This document shows positions 51,164 to 58,845 of a stretch of 64,000 bases of DNA, in pieces. The stretch lies in NCBI RefSeq assembly GCF_018882215.1, contig NZ_JACVOX010000001.1, positions 434,001 to 498,000 on the forward strand, read 5' to 3'. Under the pieces are notes generated by a model. It saw nothing but the letters and a program-made list of their open reading frames with translations. It made no database searches and was not told the DNA's origin. The position numbers and the translations under genes are program-made. The stretch is from Polynucleobacter sp. AP-Kaivos-20-H2. GTDB lineage: Bacteria > Pseudomonadota > Gammaproteobacteria > Burkholderiales > Burkholderiaceae. How positions within the stretch are numbered: position 1 is the stretch's first letter; every line of letters begins with the position of its first letter.

Positions 51164-51945
51164 ATTGCCTGAATTTGTCCGCCATCAATACGCATGACGG
51201 TACCAGTAATAAATGAGGCATTTTGGCTAGCTAAAAATGCAGCGGCATCGCCATACTCCTTGGGATCGCCATATCTACCCATTGGAATTTGTCTTAAGCT
51301 AGCTTTTACAACATCTTCATAGCTGGTGCCTTCCCGCTTTGCGCGCGCTTCATCTAACTGACGCAGACGAGCGGTTGCAATTCTTCCAGGCATGATGACG
51401 TTAACAGTAATACCTTCGGCAGCCACTTCTGCAGCCAATGTTTTAGACCATGCCAGCAATGCAGCACGCAAGGTATTGGAAATGGCTAAATTTTTAATGG
51501 GGGCAATTGCGCCTGAAGTGGTGCTGGTAATAATGCGGCCCCATTTACGCTGGCGCATGCCGGGCAATATCCGATCAGTAATAGCAATGAGCGACAACAC
51601 CATATCGTTAAAACTCTTTTGCCAGAGGGCTGGATCTTGACCAGCAGCCGGGGTTGGAGGCGGTCCACCAGTGTTATTAATCAGAATATCAATGGGGCCA
51701 AGCTCTTTCTCAACTTTAGATACCAAGCTATCAATCACGGAAGAATCTGCTAGATCCCAATTGAGTGCCAAAGCCTGTCCACCTGCAGCCTCTATCAACC
51801 TTACAGACTCACTTAAGCCTTCAGCATTTCTACCGGTAACAGCAACCTTTACGCCCTCTTTAGCCAATGACACAGCCATTGCCTGACCCAAGCCACGGCT
51901 AGATGCCATCACCAATGCAACCTTACCTTTTAATCCTAAGTCCAT
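51160..51945 (-). CDS. Short-chain dehydrogenase/reductase family protein, atypical active site
   Basis: 261 residues with a Rossmann NAD(P) site (VMASSRGLGQAMAVSLAKEG) and NNTGGPPPT in place of NNAG. The usual catalytic Tyr-x-x-x-Lys is missing: the corresponding segment reads NLAISNTLRAALLAWSKTLA, with Ile and Arg at those places. The segment after it, VNVIMPGRIATARL, is normal. This matches a subgroup of FabG-like SDRs known to lack the active-site Tyr; the reaction is unknown. Overlaps the FtsX-type permease by 4 nt and follows a Bug receptor by 27 nt in reverse order. Confidence 0.85.
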   Translation of the reverse strand: MDLGLKGKVALVMASSRGLGQAMAVSLAKEGVKVAVTGRNAEGLSESVRLIEAAGGQALALNWDLADSSVIDSLVSKVEKELGPIDILINNTGGPPPTPAAGQDPALWQKSFNDMVLSLIAITDRILPGMRQRKWGRIITSTTSGAIAPIKNLAISNTLRAALLAWSKTLAAEVAAEGITVNVIMPGRIATARLRQLDEARAKREGTSYEDVVKASLRQIPMGRYGDPKEYGDAAAFLASQNASFITGTVMRIDGGQIQAI

Positions 51946-51972
51946 CTCATCTCCAAAAACTAATTTTTATAT

Positions 51973-52959
51973 TTAATCTAACTGCAATTTCTGCTTGGCG
52001 ACCACCTCTTTGTAGACGGAGTATTCGGCTTTAATTTCTTTTGCAAATGCTTCAGAACCATTCACATTAATAATCGAGCCAGTATCTTCAATGCGCTTCT
52101 TGACAGCAGGATCGGTCACTACTTTTTGTAAAGCAGCCGTATATTTATCCACGATATCTTTTGGCATTCCTGCAGGCCCCAATAGACCGTAATAAGCCAT
52201 CCGATTAACTGGCGCTAGACCCACTTCAGCAAAAGTCGGTACATTGGGTAATTGAGCCAAGCGCTTAGGTGCAGCCACCACAATCGGTACTAGCTTACCG
52301 TCTTTAATGAATGGCAAAGACGATGGCAAGTTATCAAAGATCATTGAAACCTGACCGCCCACTGTGTCAGCCAATGCGGGACCAGCTCCACGATAAGGAA
52401 TATGCACAATAAATACCCCAGTCAAACTTTTGAAAAGTTCGGTTTGAAGGTGACCAATACCACCAGTACCAGAGCTTGAATAAGAATATTTTCCAGGATT
52501 AGCTTTCAAAACCTGCATAAAAGTTTTGAAATCCTTTGCCGGAAATGATGGATTTACTGCAATGATGTTCGGTGTCGCAGCAATATTGCTGATGGCCATG
52601 AAGTCCGTAACAGGATCGTAGCCAATCTTTGGATTAATCGCTGGATTAGCTGCTGTGGTGGAAACGGTAGCCATACCAATGGTGTAACCATCTTTCGGCG
52701 AGCGCATGACTTCCAACGCGCCAATAGAACCAGCACCGCCCGCTTTATTCTCGACAATTACAGGTTGACCCAGCTGACGACCCAAGGCATCACCAACGGC
52801 TCGCGCAATGATGTCCGTACTGCCGCCTGGTGCAAATGGAACAACCAAGCGAATCGGTTTATTCGGGAATGTATCTGCGTGGACCGCAGTTAGGGAACTT
52901 GCGACAACAAGTAATGTTGCTCCAACGAATTTGACGATGCTTACTGAGTCGTATTTCAT
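51973..52959 (-). CDS. Tripartite tricarboxylate transporter receptor (Bug/TctC family)
   Basis: 328-residue periplasmic binding protein. Signal peptide about residues 1-28 (ending TAVHADT), then FPNKPIRLVVPFAPGGSTDIIARAV. The ligand is unknown. No membrane components lie nearby. It sits 4 nt after the MCE-system lipoprotein gene, so it may share that transcript, although a functional link is not evident. Confidence 0.88.
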   Translation of the reverse strand: MKYDSVSIVKFVGATLLVVASSLTAVHADTFPNKPIRLVVPFAPGGSTDIIARAVGDALGRQLGQPVIVENKAGGAGSIGALEVMRSPKDGYTIGMATVSTTAANPAINPKIGYDPVTDFMAISNIAATPNIIAVNPSFPAKDFKTFMQVLKANPGKYSYSSSGTGGIGHLQTELFKSLTGVFIVHIPYRGAGPALADTVGGQVSMIFDNLPSSLPFIKDGKLVPIVVAAPKRLAQLPNVPTFAEVGLAPVNRMAYYGLLGPAGMPKDIVDKYTAALQKVVTDPAVKKRIEDTGSIINVNGSEAFAKEIKAEYSVYKEVVAKQKLQLD

Positions 52960-52963
52960 AAAA

Positions 52964-53590
52964 TTACTGACCTAAAGGTTTTGGTAAATTGCCAGCGTAT
53001 TTATAAAGCTGCACTTCATACTCTTGCAAAATCTGAGCCAGCGCTTCTTGCAGACCCAATACCAGCGCTTCAGGAGTACTGTCTTTAAGAGCGACACGCT
53101 TGGTATAGCGATTTGCACCAATCAAGGGATTAACCTTACCAGCACCAGTAGCACTCAAGAAAAACTCCACGCTCACCACCGCCTCGGGTTGTTTACGATA
53201 ATCACCATAAAACTCTTCTACTGTTGCCTGTAAATAATAGTAAGGAAAAAGGTTATTACTTTGACCTACTGTTGAGGAGAAAATATTTGCCTTATTCATC
53301 CACTGGCGTTCTGTATTACCAATCATCTCAGCAGGAATGGTTGCGTAAACGTTATAAAAATCCTTTTCATAACGTTGATCGCCAGTGCGGTACACCAAAG
53401 ACCTGCCGTCAAAAGGGGGCGTAACCGATACAGAACCCATCTTTAGCCAAATATCTGTGCGGGCTTGACGCGGTGGCGCAGTTCTATCTGGAGACACCAT
53501 CCAAGTAGTGGGTCCTACTGGCGGTCTAGTAGGCAGGGAGCAAGAGACTAATCCCAAGATGGCAAAGCCAAATAAAATTCGCTTCATCAT
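52964..53590 (-). CDS. ABC-type transport auxiliary lipoprotein (PqiC/LbcA-type)
   Basis: 208 residues with a lipoprotein signal ending in LVSC (Cys17), so outer-membrane or periplasmic. The body (TWMVSPDRTAPPRQARTDIWLKMGSVSVTPPFDGRSLVYR) is typical of the ABC transport auxiliary component that accompanies MCE systems. It overlaps the MCE gene by 4 nt and probably docks the lipid tunnel to the outer membrane. Confidence 0.82.
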   Translation of the reverse strand: MMKRILFGFAILGLVSCSLPTRPPVGPTTWMVSPDRTAPPRQARTDIWLKMGSVSVTPPFDGRSLVYRTGDQRYEKDFYNVYATIPAEMIGNTERQWMNKANIFSSTVGQSNNLFPYYYLQATVEEFYGDYRKQPEAVVSVEFFLSATGAGKVNPLIGANRYTKRVALKDSTPEALVLGLQEALAQILQEYEVQLYKYAGNLPKPLGQ

Positions 53591-54513
53591 TTCTGCGCTC
53601 CAGGCTGACCTGCGCCGCTACTAGGAGTAATTTTCTTAGGTGAGTCGCTCCAAATTAAGCTTGATGGCGCTTGGCTTGCAATACGGCTAAATTCATTTAG
53701 ATTCTCGCTCGCCTGCTTAATATTTTCTATTGTCAACACGGTGTCGCCCTGCACACTCGTAATAGTCTGACGCAAGGAAGTAGTAGCAGCTACCAATTCA
53801 CGCATCAGAACACCGAGCTCCTCTTTGTCGGTTGCTTTATTAATGCGAGCCATGATGACGTTTAACTGCTTAACGGATTCAATCATGCCTTCATTACCCC
53901 TGCCATCTCCTGCCATCATCACATTGAGATTGCCTAACAAGGCATCCAATTTTTTCTGTGTGCCATCAATATTCATATCATTGAGAGCGCCGATCAGCTT
54001 TTGAATGCCAGAAATAATTTCATCCGCTTGGTTTGGCATAGATGGGATTACTGGATACTCGGGCTTCCAAGAAAAAGGGAGTTCGGGAGTATCGGATGCA
54101 AGAGCAATAAAATCAAACTCAACGTAATTTACACCCGTAATGCCCATAGATTTGATGCGAGCTCGCAAATTATTTTTTACAAACTCGCTAATTTGATCTT
54201 CATTTACTTTGTCACCAAAAATTTGCATTCTGACAACAACATATTGACGGCGATCATGAAAAGGCAAATCTTTTTCATAGATATCACCAGATAGTCCAAT
54301 CGATGTGACCTGACCAATCTTAACTCCACGAAACCGTACAGCCGCCCCTGCATCTAAGCCGGTTACAGACTGCTTGATATAGGTTTCGACCATAAATGAT
54401 TTTTGGAAGAATTTGCCTCCGCCAAAAATGAGAATCACAGCAATCAGTACACTAATTGCAGCGAGCACAAAAGCGCCTAAGCGAAAATAATTGGGATTTG
54501 AGTTGTTACTCAT
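53587..54513 (-). CDS. MCE family (MlaD-like) periplasmic lipid-binding protein
   Basis: 308 residues: one N-terminal membrane helix (about 10-30), a single MCE domain (about 40-115, VETYIKQSVTGLDAGAAVRFRGVKIGQVTSIGL) and a long helical C-terminal region (about 140-290). The tail is longer than in MlaD (about 180 residues) and closer to the PqiB/LetB or mycobacterial style of forming a helical needle. Four-nt overlaps on both sides tie it to the ATPase and lipoprotein genes. Confidence 0.88.
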   Translation of the reverse strand: MSNNSNPNYFRLGAFVLAAISVLIAVILIFGGGKFFQKSFMVETYIKQSVTGLDAGAAVRFRGVKIGQVTSIGLSGDIYEKDLPFHDRRQYVVVRMQIFGDKVNEDQISEFVKNNLRARIKSMGITGVNYVEFDFIALASDTPELPFSWKPEYPVIPSMPNQADEIISGIQKLIGALNDMNIDGTQKKLDALLGNLNVMMAGDGRGNEGMIESVKQLNVIMARINKATDKEELGVLMRELVAATTSLRQTITSVQGDTVLTIENIKQASENLNEFSRIASQAPSSLIWSDSPKKITPSSGAGQPGAQK

Positions 54514-55286
54514 GCTGCGTCCTTGCTCATAATACGATTGAAGAATTGATGTACCCGCGGATCTTTACTGGTATCGCGCAACACTTTTGGATCGCCCTCA
54601 GCAATTATTCCCTTAGCCCCTTTATCGAGCATGATCACTTTGTCAGCTATGGCATAGATGCTAGCAAGTTCATGGGATACGATGATAAAGGTGATGCCTA
54701 GGTTTTTTGATAAATCCTGGATCGTGCTATCGAGATCTGCAGAGGTGATTGGATCTAAGCCAGCAGATGGCTCATCTAAGAATAATATTTTGGGATCAAG
54801 TGCCATGGCACGAGCAATCGCCGCCCTCTTTTGCATGCCTCCACTAATTTCACTGGGCATATAGGACTCATAAGGTAATAGACCGACTAAATCTAGCTTG
54901 CAGCGCGCCAGTAAATCCATTTGCCCTTGGGTTAGCTGGGTATATTCCTGCATAAACAAAGTCACGTTATCGAGCAAGTTCATGGAACCAAATAAGGCGC
55001 CTTGTTGATACATCACGCCAAAGCTTGTCATGATCTTTTGGCGCTCCGCTCCAGCTGCGGTAGTAATGTTTTGCCCTTCAATCAGAACATCGCCAGACAG
55101 AGGCTGATAGAGGCCAAACAAGTTTTTCAACAAACTGGATTTGCCACAACCCGAGCCACCCAGAATCACAAAAATTTCACCGTAATTCACTGTGAAATTC
55201 AGATTTTGCATCAGGATGTTAGAGCCATAACCTACGGTGAGGTTTTGAACATCAATCGCGCATTGTGATTTATTTGGCGTATCCAT
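54510..55286 (-). CDS. ABC transporter ATP-binding protein of the MCE/Mla lipid system
   Basis: 258 residues with Walker A GGSGCGKSS (about 40-49), ABC signature SGGMQKRAAIARAMALDPKILFLDEPSAGLDP and Walker B within it, and the switch His in IIVSHEL. The signature SGGM followed by KRA is typical of MlaF-like ATPases. Overlaps the MCE gene and starts where the permease stops. Confidence 0.9.
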   Translation of the reverse strand: MDTPNKSQCAIDVQNLTVGYGSNILMQNLNFTVNYGEIFVILGGSGCGKSSLLKNLFGLYQPLSGDVLIEGQNITTAAGAERQKIMTSFGVMYQQGALFGSMNLLDNVTLFMQEYTQLTQGQMDLLARCKLDLVGLLPYESYMPSEISGGMQKRAAIARAMALDPKILFLDEPSAGLDPITSADLDSTIQDLSKNLGITFIIVSHELASIYAIADKVIMLDKGAKGIIAEGDPKVLRDTSKDPRVHQFFNRIMSKDAA

Positions 55287-56458
55287 CAGAAACCCGTCTT
55301 GTAGGAAATGAAGGCAAAAATACCATCAACCAGCACAATCAAAACAATACTACTGACAACTGCTCTTGTAGCTGAAATACCAACTGCAGCGGCACCATTC
55401 CCCGTTTGCATGCCACGCAGGCAACCAACCGCTGAAATAACCACGCCAAAAAGCGTCGCTTTAATTAGACCCGAACTAATATCTTCGATATCTACAGCCG
55501 AGAGCATGCCGTTGTAGAAGTTAATAAAAGGAATGCCGTAAATCAACATCGTCAACATTGAGGAAAAAATACTGACGATGTCAGCAAATAAAGTCAAAAT
55601 AGGCGCAACCAAAATACCTGCTAATACGCGTGGCACAACTAAAAACCGAATTGGGCTTAAGCCACCAGAAACCAACGCATCTACTTCGCTATTAACAGTC
55701 ATCGTGCCAATCTCGGCAGCAAATGCTGCTGAGGAACGTCCTGCTAGCAAAATGGCGGTAATTAATGGGCCCATTTCTCGCACAATACCCAAAGCCGCCA
55801 ACGGGCCGACAAAGGATACGGCGCCAAATTGCTGCATACCGATAGCCGCCTGAAAAGACAGGATGACGCCAATCAAAAACGCGACTAGCCCAACGATGGG
55901 TAATGCTGCAATACCCGCTTGCACAGCAGCATTAACAAAATCGCCCCAGCGCACTTGATTAGGATAGCGAATAGACCAAGCTAAATCTGATGCAAGATGA
56001 CCCGTAAACGTAATTAAGCCAATGGCATCATCAATTAAATTTTGGGCGGCCATTCCAGTGCTGACCACAAAACTTCTTTTGGGCTTTACAACGGGAACTG
56101 GAAATAAATTACCGATTGGATTGAATTCACTTAGCAACGGTTCATAGCGAGGATCTAAGCCCACAACATCAAACTTTGCACCCGCAGTTGTTTGAGCCTC
56201 TTCAATCCCAATCAGAAATGCAATACCAGCCCCATCTAAAAAAGTGACTTTACCTGCATCAAAAGTCAGGGACTTGCTTTTGCCATCACCCTGTTTGAGC
56301 CACACATCTTGAGAATCACGGATTTGAGTCCAAATGCCGCCCAAGGAATAGACATTCACATTGCCACTCATTAGTACTTTGGCATTATTGGCATCAACCT
56401 GTGACCAAACAGCCACTGGGGCGTCAGAAACGGCAGAGATGGTGGCAGAATTGCTCAT
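55286..56458 (-). CDS. MlaE-type lipid ABC permease with N-terminal STAS domain
   Basis: 390 residues. The first 110 form a STAS (MlaB-like) domain (VLMSGNVNVYSLGGIW ... VTFLDGAGIAFLIGIEE), the rest a MlaE permease (AAIGMQQFGAVSFVGPLAALGIVREMGPLITAILLAGRSSAAFAAEIGTM as the coupling region). In E. coli MlaB is a separate gene; here it is fused. The ATG 56458 has no clear ribosome site; TATAGT lies 11-16 nt before it, so the mRNA leader may be very short. First gene of a permease, ATPase, MCE, lipoprotein operon. Confidence 0.88.
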   Translation of the reverse strand: MSNSATISAVSDAPVAVWSQVDANNAKVLMSGNVNVYSLGGIWTQIRDSQDVWLKQGDGKSKSLTFDAGKVTFLDGAGIAFLIGIEEAQTTAGAKFDVVGLDPRYEPLLSEFNPIGNLFPVPVVKPKRSFVVSTGMAAQNLIDDAIGLITFTGHLASDLAWSIRYPNQVRWGDFVNAAVQAGIAALPIVGLVAFLIGVILSFQAAIGMQQFGAVSFVGPLAALGIVREMGPLITAILLAGRSSAAFAAEIGTMTVNSEVDALVSGGLSPIRFLVVPRVLAGILVAPILTLFADIVSIFSSMLTMLIYGIPFINFYNGMLSAVDIEDISSGLIKATLFGVVISAVGCLRGMQTGNGAAAVGISATRAVVSSIVLIVLVDGIFAFISYKTGF

Positions 56459-56500
56459 AAGCAGACTATAAGGTATCTCTGTGAAAGATCTGAGAAAAGC

Positions 56501-56536
56501 CTAAAAAGAGAAAGGGCCCAGTCTTTCAACTAGGCC
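56501..56536 (-). terminator. Terminator of the decayed tRNA-Arg gene
   Basis: Minus strand GGCCTAG-TTGAAAGA-CTGGGCC (seven pairs, one G.U) followed by CTTTCTCTTTTT. It starts 12 nt after the CCA end of the tRNA remnant and isolates the lipid-transport operon from upstream transcription. Confidence 0.6.
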
Positions 56537-56547
56537 ATTCAATAAGG

Positions 56548-56596
56548 TGGTGCGGCTGGCAGGAATTAAACCCACGACACCTTGGTTCATAGCCAA
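56548..56596 (-). pseudogene. 3' half of a decayed tRNA-Arg (ACG) gene
   Basis: Minus strand, from the anticodon arm to an encoded CCA: TTGG-CTATGAA-CCAA (anticodon now ATG), then GGTGTCGTGGG-TTTAATT-CCTGC and acceptor strand CAGCCGC-A-CCA. From memory, betaproteobacterial tRNA-Arg(ACG) ends in the same acceptor strand and has CTACGAA in the anticodon loop and TTCGATT-like T loop. The T loop has lost its invariant C and G. The 5' half is absent or unrecognisable; only TATCC and TGA in the expected order hint at it. Confidence 0.72.
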
Positions 56597-57071
56597 TATC
56601 CCTGATTGACACTTTACCGATATAAATCAATAACTTACATGGAATAATTTGTATATTAATAGGACTGATGCTTCAGGGCTCCTAAGCCCTTGTTTCTATA
56701 GGCTTGCAATGTACACAATTGTACAAATTAAGAACCGAATTTATGGAAGCCTCACCATTAGGCTGCGTAATAAAGAAATAAGCTATTGGTAAAAGACTAA
56801 AGTTGACTTTACCTATAGTACAGATCATTCTCAATTTCCTCTCTTGAATCAGCTCTCTAGAATGATTGCAAAATCAGACCTTTAGTTGCGGCAAAAAATG
56901 ATTGGGGGTAAAAAATAAAATACAGCCGTTCCTATAAGGAGCATTGCAGTTATTAAATATAACTGCTAGATCAGCATAGTCCTAGCATTAGAAGAAATCA
57001 TGTTAGAAATGGATTTAAATCATCCTCATGAGTAATTCTTGATTAATTACAAATAATTACATGAGCACTGA
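56597..57071. other. AT-rich gap between the tRNA remnant and the Zorya-like operon
   Basis: The largest non-coding stretch of the window (613 bp from 56459, including the terminator and tRNA remnant). I see no reading frame with coding character. It contains TGTACA-CAAT-TGTACA at 56710-56725 and an inverted repeat CTATTGGTAAA / TTTACCTATAG at 56783-56818 (10 of 11 pairs). No clear terminator was found for the operon ending at 57072. Confidence 0.7.
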
Positions 57072-57968
57072 TTAAGATGCTTTGGTATTAAGCCAGCCCA
57101 AAAGCACCTGAACTGCATCACTACTGGTACCTTGCCACCGCTCTGGATATGCCCTAGGATCGCCAATAACACTGATCAATTTTGCACTCATCGCTGCTTT
57201 CAAATCGTCTGGCGGCTTTACTCCTTTCCAGGCTAATAGCAAAGCATCATTAAATAGCGCCTGAACCTGGAGATAGCGAAATTGATTTTGGTTGTCTATA
57301 CCCCAATCAAAGACCAAGTGGATATAGTCTTCTTGCCGTCTTTTTTCTTTTGGAAATTTAAGCAATTCAATAAAAGCGGCGTGAGCAAAAGCAGTGCTTG
57401 CAAATCCAGGCCATAGATCAAATTGATTGATCCACCCCATCAACCCTCTTTTTGTTTTGAGGATAGACTCAGCAATGAAATAAGGCCCCTCAGATGCATT
57501 CAATAGATTTAAATCATGGGTCAAGGATTTCAGTGGAGAGCCTGATTTAATAGCGCTACTGGCAAAAAAACGCTGCGCTGTCTGAGCCAGCGTCTCAAAT
57601 ACAGGGTCATTAGGCTTAAAGTGATAGAGGTAAACATAGAATAAGGGCTCAGCCCACTTCATCGCTCTTTTAGCAATCTTGAGAGAGCGCGGAAGATGGA
57701 TCTCAAAGTATTCACTTAAATAATCCGTTCGCGCAGATAAACTACGTTCTTGCTCAAGCCAAATAGCATAAGGAAAATAACGCCAATAGCGTTGATCCAC
57801 TTGATGCCCTGACAGCTGCGCCAATGAGAAGCGAATAAAAGTACGCTCACCAACTGCAAAAATATCAGGCGGTAAACCCATTTTTTCAATCGATATCGAT
57901 TCTGAGTCGATTTTTTGCGCAGCACTTCCTAGCAGAGGAAAATCTTCTGGTAGTGTCGCTAAGTTCAT
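57072..57968 (-). CDS. Third protein of the Zorya-like operon, family uncertain
   Basis: 298 residues, no signal peptide or membrane helix, so cytoplasmic; mostly helical and rich in Trp, Tyr and Phe (YWRYFPYAIWLEQ, RAMKWAEPLFYVYLYHF). I do not recognise it with certainty. Its end, VIGDPRAYPERW followed by VLLGWLN (residues 267-294), reminds me of the C-terminal end of EH-signature proteins such as ZorC, and Glu160/Glu167 with His196 could be the E and H, but it is far shorter than ZorC (about 560) and stops where those proteins continue. It overlaps the ZorB-like gene by 4 nt, a strong sign that it works with the stator. Confidence 0.6.
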   Translation of the reverse strand: MNLATLPEDFPLLGSAAQKIDSESISIEKMGLPPDIFAVGERTFIRFSLAQLSGHQVDQRYWRYFPYAIWLEQERSLSARTDYLSEYFEIHLPRSLKIAKRAMKWAEPLFYVYLYHFKPNDPVFETLAQTAQRFFASSAIKSGSPLKSLTHDLNLLNASEGPYFIAESILKTKRGLMGWINQFDLWPGFASTAFAHAAFIELLKFPKEKRRQEDYIHLVFDWGIDNQNQFRYLQVQALFNDALLLAWKGVKPPDDLKAAMSAKLISVIGDPRAYPERWQGTSSDAVQVLLGWLNTKAS

Positions 57969-58813
57969 TTTGGCGCTGTAATAGGCTTGCTGTTAGGGCC
58001 TTGCATTGCATTCGCTCCAGGCAAAACAACAGCTGCAGGAATGTTTGGGGCCGCAGCAGCAGTTGGAGTACCAGCAGAATCTAAAGCATCTCTAGCTGCT
58101 TTGCCTTTTTTAGAATCGGGCTTAAATGCCAAAATGAAGCGTAACTCAACTCGCCGGCTTTTTTCTGCATCCTCTAAACCAAAACTTTTCACTACACGCT
58201 TATCAGCATAAGAGCTAATACCAAAGACGTCTAACTTACGTTCATTTTGATAGGATTGGGGCTTACCTTCAGTCAGAACCTCATAAACAGCACGAGCACG
58301 ATCTAGACCAAGGTGCCAGTTGGTATAATTGCCTTGTTGAAGAGGCTTAGAGTCAGTATGCCCTTCAATGAAAATTGTTTCGATTTCTGCTTGCTCATCA
58401 TTTGGCGGACAGTCTAGTGGTCTAGATGCTCTTTCAGAATGAACATAACAAGGCAGAATCTTAATCAAGGACTCTCTAGCCTTTTTTAATGTTTGAGTTG
58501 AATTCTCATTCAAAACCACACTATTAAATCCAAATAAGGCATCAGCGGGAAGGCCTATAACCCCTGATTGCGGATCAATCACCACATTTAAGCCAGCTTC
58601 CTTAAACTTTTGTCCAATGATCAGTACCGCGCTTGCGAGTGGATCGTTAACGCTTTCTCCTCTTTGAATCGAATCGACCCTTTGAGAAAGCATTACTACC
58701 ATGATAATAAAAACGAACAATAAGCCTATCATCAAATCACTTGCGGAAGCGAGATAGCCCGCTTCCTCAACCTTTTCAGGTTGTTTATTGTGGTTAGATG
58801 GTAAAAAAATCAT
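57965..58813 (-). CDS. ZorB-like stator protein with OmpA domain
   Basis: 282 residues. A short cytoplasmic N-terminus leads into one membrane helix, YLASASDLMIGLLFVFIIMVVMLS, where Asp26 is placed like the proton-carrying Asp of MotB/ZorB. The periplasmic part (about 85-230) is an OmpA-like peptidoglycan-binding domain with FIEGHTDSKP and NWHLGLDRARAVYEVL. Two Cys (122, 135) could form a disulfide. The last 50 residues are Ala/Pro-rich. The motif SDLMIGL is Zorya-like rather than flagellar. Lies 32 nt after the ZorA-like gene. Confidence 0.8.
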   Translation of the reverse strand: MIFLPSNHNKQPEKVEEAGYLASASDLMIGLLFVFIIMVVMLSQRVDSIQRGESVNDPLASAVLIIGQKFKEAGLNVVIDPQSGVIGLPADALFGFNSVVLNENSTQTLKKARESLIKILPCYVHSERASRPLDCPPNDEQAEIETIFIEGHTDSKPLQQGNYTNWHLGLDRARAVYEVLTEGKPQSYQNERKLDVFGISSYADKRVVKSFGLEDAEKSRRVELRFILAFKPDSKKGKAARDALDSAGTPTAAAAPNIPAAVVLPGANAMQGPNSKPITAPK

Positions 58814-58845
58814 AGTGCTATTTTAGTTTCGGCGAAGATACACAA

